Below, piece after piece: positions 57,815-64,000 of a stretch of 64,000 nt of DNA. Every line of letters starts with the position of its first letter. Positions within the stretch are counted from its first letter, which is position 1. The DNA is from Homarus americanus. Lineage: Eukaryota; Arthropoda; Malacostraca; Decapoda; Nephropidae. The notes beneath the pieces are model-generated. The model did no database searches. It saw only the letters and a program-made list of their open reading frames with translations, and had not been told where the DNA came from. A program made the translations under genes and the position numbers. The DNA lies in assembly GCF_018991925.1 (NCBI RefSeq), contig NW_024738608.1:4347154-4411153 (forward strand), written 5' to 3'.

Positions 57815-58352
57815 TGGTTGTATGAAGGAAGAAGAATAATAGTAAGAGAGGGAGAGTAAGTGATGAATAGGGCATGGAAGAATAGGACGTAAATGAGGCA
57901 TAAAAAGTTGAAAGAAGATAGAAGCAGCAAAGGAAGAATGGAAGGAGGAAGGAGGAGAAGGAAGAAGGGAAGGAGGAAGGAGGAGGAAAACGAACTGCAT
58001 AAGAGAAAGAAAAGGCTTAGTAAAATAAATAATAAATAATGGTAAAAATACAAAGTAAAAATAAATATGTAAATAAAAACGATAATAGAGATTAAGATAA
58101 GATAATAGAATAGAGATAAGGATAGATAAGATAAGGGTTTATAATTGTTAATGAGTGTTGATGTAGTAGATACCAGCTGATCCAGGATGATAAACAGATG
58201 AAGGTGTAGACAGAGGCAGCCACTCACCTCCCCTCCGATGATTTGTTCCCTCACAAGAACAGAGTACAACTTTGGTCTGGCTAACGTCGCGGTAGCCAGA
58301 GAGAGTCGGAGGTGGGGGGGGGATACATTAATTACAACAGAGCATTAATGAT

Positions 58353-58412
58353 TCTCTTTCTCTCTTTCTCTTTACTCTCTCTCTCTCTTTACTCTCTCTC
58401 TCTCTCTCTCTC
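58353..58412. repeat. (TC)n-rich tract
   Basis: tttctctctttctc and ctctctctctct blocks with ttactc interruptions. Confidence 0.9.
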
Positions 58413-60519
58413 ACCAGTATTACCAAGGTGTGAGTGGTGATGTAAGGATGTGCTCAGTATAGGTCACCAGGAGGACATTCTTGACCCACCTCGTCATGGT
58501 GATTTTATTAGTGAGAGCTGGAGGCAACACGTGACTCCTCCTCCTCTGGCTCGGTGTCAGTCATACCCACAACAACCACATCCCGTTTTCTTTCATGGTG
58601 TTTCGATATGTTCCTTAACTTTTAAACTAACTAATAGTGATCGTGATCAAATTATTCATTGTAACTTTTTTCTTTAATTATGAAGTTTTTACATAAGTTT
58701 ACGCTCAGATTGTTGATTTTTCATATTGTTTAGTCTCGTTTCTTTATAAAAATCGACATAAAGAGGAAGTAAACAAAGAGGTTTTAAAAGACAGTGGACG
58801 AGATTATCTGGCACCAATGAACGAGGAAGGCATCACTTGCAGCCCGCTGACAAGGAACCACAGAGTCGCTAAATGATTACCCTGACCAACATCTTCACGG
58901 ACCTGCTGCCCCACACCCACACCCTCTATACACCCGAGGAGGCTTGGATATTAACCCCCCCCTCCACACACACCCACACACACCCACCCACACACACCCA
59001 CACCGTCTCCAAAAATATATACATACCATTTTACTGATTTTTAGTGTATATCGCGTAAATGTTCGTATACCAAGAGCAACATTGTCCCCCATATGTAGGA
59101 TACGTCATACATCAACAAGCAAGGAGGACGATGTTGTTGTTGTTATACGAACCTTCACTTATCTCCATGGAAATCTGTAAGTTTATCTGAATACATTTTT
59201 CCAAGACACTTGTTTTTTTTAAGCGATTTAATTCCGATTATCTTATTATACCATTTGATTATTTGTTTATTTGTTTCTTGTTTATCTATCTATTTATGTC
59301 TTTCAATCTGTTTATTTATGTCTTATCTATCCACTCGTGTTTGTTTTAATCCATCTATTTATTATCCACCTATCTAGTTTCTCCATCATTTATTTATATT
59401 GCTATTAAACACTATGAATATATTATCAAAAAAGTGACTGTCTTGTGGAGGCGAACGGACTTAACTCTCCTATATAGACCCTGGAGGTATATATACATTA
59501 TCCAATATAACCTAGACAATATGACCAGGTATAACCGATAAAGCCACCAGGTGATTATTTACCAGTTGGAGTTATATGAGATTAATGTTGATTTATTTAC
59601 ATCTTTTATTTTAGTTAATTCACCATCAGATAGAAGTTAATGGCCTTTGTTTCTCTCCATCTAGTGCTGGCTCCTCGTGTGGTTGGTCTTGTGACTCATC
59701 TTGGCGGAACTATACAACCATACATTTCCCTCAACTTCTTGTTATAGATTTTGAAATATTTTTTTTTTTCAGGTGTAATTTTTGATAATATATTTTACAA
59801 CATAATCTAATCCTTCATCATCTATAGCAACAGCATTAAGTCCTTTTGTTTTTAGTTGCAATAAGTAACGCGATTTTCAATGTTTAAATTCACTGTATAA
59901 GATTCTGTGATTGTAGTTGTTGTATCCATAACAATATATTTCTAATTAAGATATTCGTATACCAACGTAGGTTTATATTTAACTACGAGATATTCAAAAC
60001 AGAAGATTCAATATGTCATTATTGAGAAATCTACGAATATTACTAGGAAATATTTTACTCGGCGCGATATTTCGAGAGTCATGCTTTATTAAATATCCAA
60101 CATTATGAGCCCAAATAAATGTCTGTTTATTTTCTCCACAATATAATCATTATCTCCATTCCCTTGATCCGGGTCGCATTAAGTGATCTAAACGGATCCA
60201 ATATTGCCTCGTTCCCGCAACCTTTTTCAGTGTAAACAAAGATATTTTTATACTTTTCTCCACAACTCTTAAACAGTTTGATAAGTCTTATTGTAGAATC
60301 ACATTAGTTTCAGATTAGCTTCACCACCCCCCTTCAGTCTCAGTACAGTCTTGACCAACAATTATTACCCGAAAATACTTCTAATGTTCAGTAAATCACC
60401 ACAAGATTATTATGACTCAATGAACATATCTTTCAATCAACTGCTAAGATATTACGATATATAAACATTACTCAACTATCTTGTATCTTAAAACTTGATA
60501 TTTATATTGTCAATTAACA
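58413..60519. other. AT-rich single-copy DNA
   Basis: About 40 bases of cacccacacaca-type sequence lie at 58965-59004, and tttatttg/tctatctattta phrases at 59260-59400. No gene in frames of 60-78 codons. Confidence 0.55.
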
Positions 60520-60547
60520 TAGATTATTGTCCTGTTTCTGTCTTCAG

Positions 60548-60728
60548 GTGTATGAGCCATGCACGTGGTCTTCAAGGGCCATACCAACCCCGTGTCATAA
60601 TGGCAGACTTGCGGAGTTCAGGTCTTCAACTCCAGGCCGCAGTTTTATGCCGTCTTTTACGAGGAACTGAGATAAGAATAATTCAATATTTATGGTCCTA
60701 TCCTCAAGGCAAAGTTCCGGTGCCCTAA
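60548..60728 (+). other. Candidate 3' exon (weak)
   Basis: A pyrimidine-rich stretch tgtcctgtttctgtcttcag ends at 60547 in AG and would serve as a splice acceptor. The plus frame following it is open for about 60 codons (CMSHARGLQG to PQGKVPVP) and ends at TAA 60726-60728. A second frame also stays open to about 60672. GC content is higher than in the surroundings. No family is recognised, and the upstream exon has not been located, so this may be a fossil exon or chance. Confidence 0.2.
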
Positions 60729-61095
60729 AATTAAATATCCATTATCGACTACTAAAATCCAGAGCCTTAAAATAAAGTATCCGTTATTATATACTAAAAT
60801 TTCCCGTCCTAAAATTAGTTATGTGGTAACTTACTATTACGATAACAATGCTTTCTTAAATCCATGTTTGTTATTTTATGTCGAGACTCCGTACTATAAA
60901 ACTGACTAAAGCTTCTTGAGTAACGAGGTTGAGTGACCGATAGTTTGTATGACTCAGTAATCTTTGATTCATTATATATAAACTGTTTGATCTTAAAATT
61001 GAATATCCAAAGTTGTTTTTCCGGGACACAGTGACCTAAAATTACCTGTCTCTTATCGTATACAAAGCACCGGTCTTTTAATTAAATTCTCGTGA
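60725..61095. repeat. Degenerate cctaaaattaaatatcc repeat
   Basis: Variants of ctaaaattaaatatcc and cttaaaattgaatatcc recur near 60725, 60768, 60811, 60994 and 61032, followed by tatcgtatac or tatatac. The spacing is irregular (about 40-60 bases within clusters). An old, decayed tandem repeat is the likely explanation. Confidence 0.5.
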
Positions 61096-61261
61096 AGTTC
61101 TGCCAAGACTCACGACTCTGTAAATGTATATTAAATCGTCTTACCTTGATTTATGACGTAAGGATTAATCTCGTAATTTACTTTAACATACACAAGTCAT
61201 ATATTCCTCATGGGGGGTCATTCCTCTGGGGCGTCTTGGTGTTGAGAAAAAATCAATTGGC

Positions 61262-61855
61262 GTGGGAGGGGTGGGGTGTAGGAGAGGGTAGAGAGGTGGG
61301 GTGTAGGAGAGGTGGGGTGTAGGAGAGGGTGGGGTGTGGGAGAGGGTGGGGTGTAGGAGAGAGGGGTGGGGTGTGGGAGAGGAGGGAGAGAGGGGTGGGG
61401 TGTGGGGAGGGAGTGGGGTGTAGGAGCTGGGTGTGGGAGGGGTGGGGGGGGAGGGGGGGTGGGGGGTGGGGAGGAGAGGGGTGGGAGAGGGGGTGGGGTG
61501 TGGGGGAGGAGTGGGGTGTGGGAGGGAGCGTGGGGTGTAGGGGAGAGGAGGGAGTGGGGTGTGGGAGGGGCGTGGGGTGTGGGAGAGGAGGGGGTGTGGG
61601 AGGGGTGGGGTGTAGGAGGTGGGGTGTGGGGAGAGGGTGGGGTGTGGGAGAGGGTGGGTGTGGGAGAGGAGTGGGGTGGGGGAGGGGGTGTAGGAGAGGA
61701 GGGGTGAGGAGGGTGGGTGGGGAGAGGAGTGGGGTGTAGGGGCGTGGGGGGCAGGGAGAGGAAGGAGAGGAGTGGGGTGTAGGAGGGGCGTGGGGTGTAT
61801 GAGAGGGAAGGTTGGGTCGTGGGGTGTATGAGAGGGAAGGTTGGGTCCGGAATGT
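61262..61855. repeat. G-rich ggggtgtgggagagg array
   Basis: About 590 bases of ggtgtaggagag, ggtgtgggagag and ggagtggggtg units with a period of 13-18 bases. The two final units (about 61785-61850) form a 40-base direct duplication containing gggaaggttgggtc. Plus and minus frames up to 231 codons are artefacts. High quadruplex potential on the plus strand. Confidence 0.93.
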
Positions 61856-63518
61856 GCAGCTACCCACCAACTAAACATAAAGAAGACTTATACACATCAC
61901 TGGAAAGGTCTTTAGCCAGGGATGTGTCTCGGTGATAAAAGGAAGATGGGAGGGAGGGGGGGGGGCAAGCTCTGGTGCTCAGGAGGTATTAACATATTTT
62001 AGCTTGCTGTAGTAAGGCTTTTTTATACAGTACTGTATTATTAGTACTACAGTGAACGACTATTCATGGACTTTTGTACTTCATTATCACTCCTCACAAC
62101 CTGTCAGGATAGTCAGGTGAGGCAATACTGATTATATACCTTCCCCAGATCTTCTTAAAGCTGTTCTGTTCTGCCTCGCAGGCCTGTTTAGACACGGATC
62201 TGAGGTCAGTGCCACATGACCTATCGAGATGTGTTCACTTTGAGGGTGACAGATATACCTCGCTCTCATTGTGTGTGATTCATTGATGGCGTGGATGCTC
62301 TCCTTGTATCACTGTTCAAGATAAAGGAACAAATCGTCGAACATGTCAAGGGAATTCTCAGGTTTTTTCTTTCTATATACTTCCTCAGGTGAGCAGTCCT
62401 TATGATGTTGTGTTCAGCAGGTAATTATTGGCTCGATGATCTCTCTCACTCGTCATCAAGTGAAGTGAGCAAACACTCCCTGGAGTCAGCTCTAGAGGGG
62501 AGACCCGCGCCCTTTCATCCGACAACGCCTTTGTAGTATTCATTACTCTGGTCCGAGCTAGGCGGAGTTAATGAGTCATTCTACAGATCTTAGAAATGTA
62601 AACTGGATAATGTCTGGCTAGCGGTGGTAGATGCATTTTGTGTTGGTTTGACTTATATTTGTATCTTGGGGTAAAGGCTCGACTTCATTCTTACCTTGAA
62701 CTAAAGTTTTCGTTCTATATTTGTTAATTATTCCGGAAGAAAATATTCTCTGGAAATATGCTTCAACTCCTCTCTGTTATGTGTTTGTGATCATAATACG
62801 TTTACTATGATGGAATCCATATCTTCTGAAAACTGAAAATTTCTAGTTCACGAGACCATGGCAGTTAAAATGGGCCTCTATCTACTTAAATTGCGAGACA
62901 ATACTTAATACCTCTGTGGACATGAATCTGCAAGTCTTTTTTTTGAGTGTGCATGTTGTAACAGGTGGGAGGTAAATTACAATGAGCATCAGTAAATCTA
63001 ACAATATCGGTCATGGAACAGAGTTATAAGTGAAATATTTCATTCAGTGGCTGACGTAAACATATAAATTATATATAGTTATACACAAAACCTGTAATAT
63101 AACGAATATTTCAAGACTATTGTAAAGTTATTTAGAATTGTATTACTGTTGACCACGGGCCCCTGGGTGGTCGGGCAAGAACAAAGTCCCTACCCGTGTC
63201 AAGGAGAAGCTGTAGACTAGAGGGAATGATTGCTGCATTGGTCTGCACACATGTATGCAGGGTATATGGGAGCGATAAGTGAAACTAAAGGTGATTATAT
63301 CTATTCAGTTGTGCGATATTCCAGTGTAGAGAACCTGTGAGTAGAGGCAAATAGTGGAGTTGAGGTCGGCCAGCAGGAACTCCCTAGCATGCGGGACACT
63401 CATTGCCTGCGGGAGACTGCGGGTGGCCCTCTCCAAATCGGTTGATGTTTTCTCGAGCATGTCTGAGGCAATCTTCTCCACGATGGTCTTGTTGTAGTTT
63501 TTTTTTGGGGGGGGCGTT
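61856..63518. other. Single-copy DNA, no gene recognised
   Basis: A G-run of eight lies near 61958. At 63150-63185 a gaccac/gtggtc hairpin precedes a cccgtgtcaaggag phrase. That phrase shares 13 bases with the SINE body at 30.0 kb (tccttgacacggg on the minus strand), too little to call an element. No gene. Confidence 0.5.
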
Positions 63519-63565
63519 GGTGTGTAGACTCAGTGTGTAGTCTCAGTGTGTAGACTCAGTGTGTA
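63519..63565. repeat. Short 17-bp tandem repeat
   Basis: Three copies of gtgtagactcagt or gtgtagtctcagt, the unit being about 17 bases, preceded by a tttttttgggggggg stretch. Confidence 0.8.
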
Positions 63566-64000
63566 CATTATTGCATCATACAACCTTGCAGCTTCCAACA
63601 CAACACCATGAGAGAAAGAAGCCTCCTCACCTTCCATCCTCACAATGTTATAAAAGTAATTGATTGGCCTCAGACCGCAACACCTTGTATCGTCGTGAGT
63701 TACTCTGTTATTTCCACCATTATATTACTGTTATTATCTCCTCTACCAAGTGTGTCTTATTTATCACCACTTAAATTCGAGTTTTGATGACCATAATAGT
63801 TATTTTATCCCATTATATATATTTTTTTTTTCTGAAACAGTCGATTATTAGAAAAGTGTAGAAACATGACAAAATATTATAGCAAAGTGTTCGAAAAGAC
63901 AAGAATTATTCCTCACTGTCTCTCTCAGGGAAGCGTGTACCTGGCAGGCTTGTACTGTAAGAGGTCGTGAGGCGGAATGTGATGAGGATTTAGAACACGA
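63566..64000. other. Single-copy DNA to the window end
   Basis: AT-rich with a T10 run near 63823. No gene. Confidence 0.55.

Noticed and set aside
63140..63260. Possible further SINE body fragment
   Set aside because: Only 13 bases (tccttgacacggg on the minus strand) match the SINE at 30 kb; insufficient.

Overview
This is a gene-poor, repeat-dominated stretch of a eukaryotic nuclear genome. The best guess is an arthropod, probably a decapod crustacean. Three things point that way: very dense (AC/GT)n and (AG/CT)n microsatellites, several interstitial tracts of the arthropod telomere motif TTAGG, and a tRNA-headed SINE whose core resembles one I associate with decapod genomes. The taxonomic call is inference; no species-diagnostic gene is present. 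A run of exactly 100 N (35307-35406) is a scaffold gap.

I found no complete protein-coding gene. Almost every long open frame is an artefact of a tandem repeat, either a stop-free low-complexity tract or a unit whose period keeps a frame open. The only recognisable protein signatures are fragments of mobile elements. These are the C-terminal end of a non-LTR retrotransposon reverse-transcriptase ORF (19147-19545, + strand), an endonuclease-like piece of a second LINE (49513-49713, - strand), an RNase H piece of a third (54541-54945, + strand), and an eroded Tc1/mariner-like transposase start (about 40170-40490, + strand). A tRNA-derived SINE lies at 29873-30237 (- strand). A second tRNA-like SINE head is at 41737-41810 (+ strand). 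A foldback element with two 75-79 bp arms lies at 56109-56298.

Layout: 1-9 kb is mostly single-copy AT-rich DNA with a 16-bp, a 17-bp and a 40-bp minisatellite. 9-17 kb is built of strand-asymmetric pyrimidine and G-rich arrays plus a broken 38-bp array. 17-21 kb holds the LINE 3' end between two AC repeats. 21-30 kb is a chain of minisatellites with periods of about 30, 13, 22, 16, 19 and 11 bp and a 132-135 bp duplicated block, ending in the SINE cluster. 32-39 kb has an 18-bp array, a 10-bp array, the N gap, the largest TTAGG tract and a long AC/C-rich compound repeat. 40-48 kb has the Tc1 relic, the second SINE head and arrays of 29, 15-17, 33 and 23 bp. 47.8-51 kb has one 50-bp repeat family in two arrays separated by 1.8 kb. 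53-57 kb has a 12-bp array, the RNase H relic and the foldback element. 57-64 kb is mostly single-copy with a G-rich array at 61.3-61.9 kb.

The most notable pattern is that several unrelated minisatellites (at 21.8, 22.2, 24.9, 29.2 and 42 kb) all carry a CAGGT-type core on one strand. That core looks like a 5' splice site, and in one array it is also the CAGGTAG heptamer. Whether this is base composition or function cannot be decided from this window. The region reads as intergenic or deep intronic DNA; no set of genes here works together.
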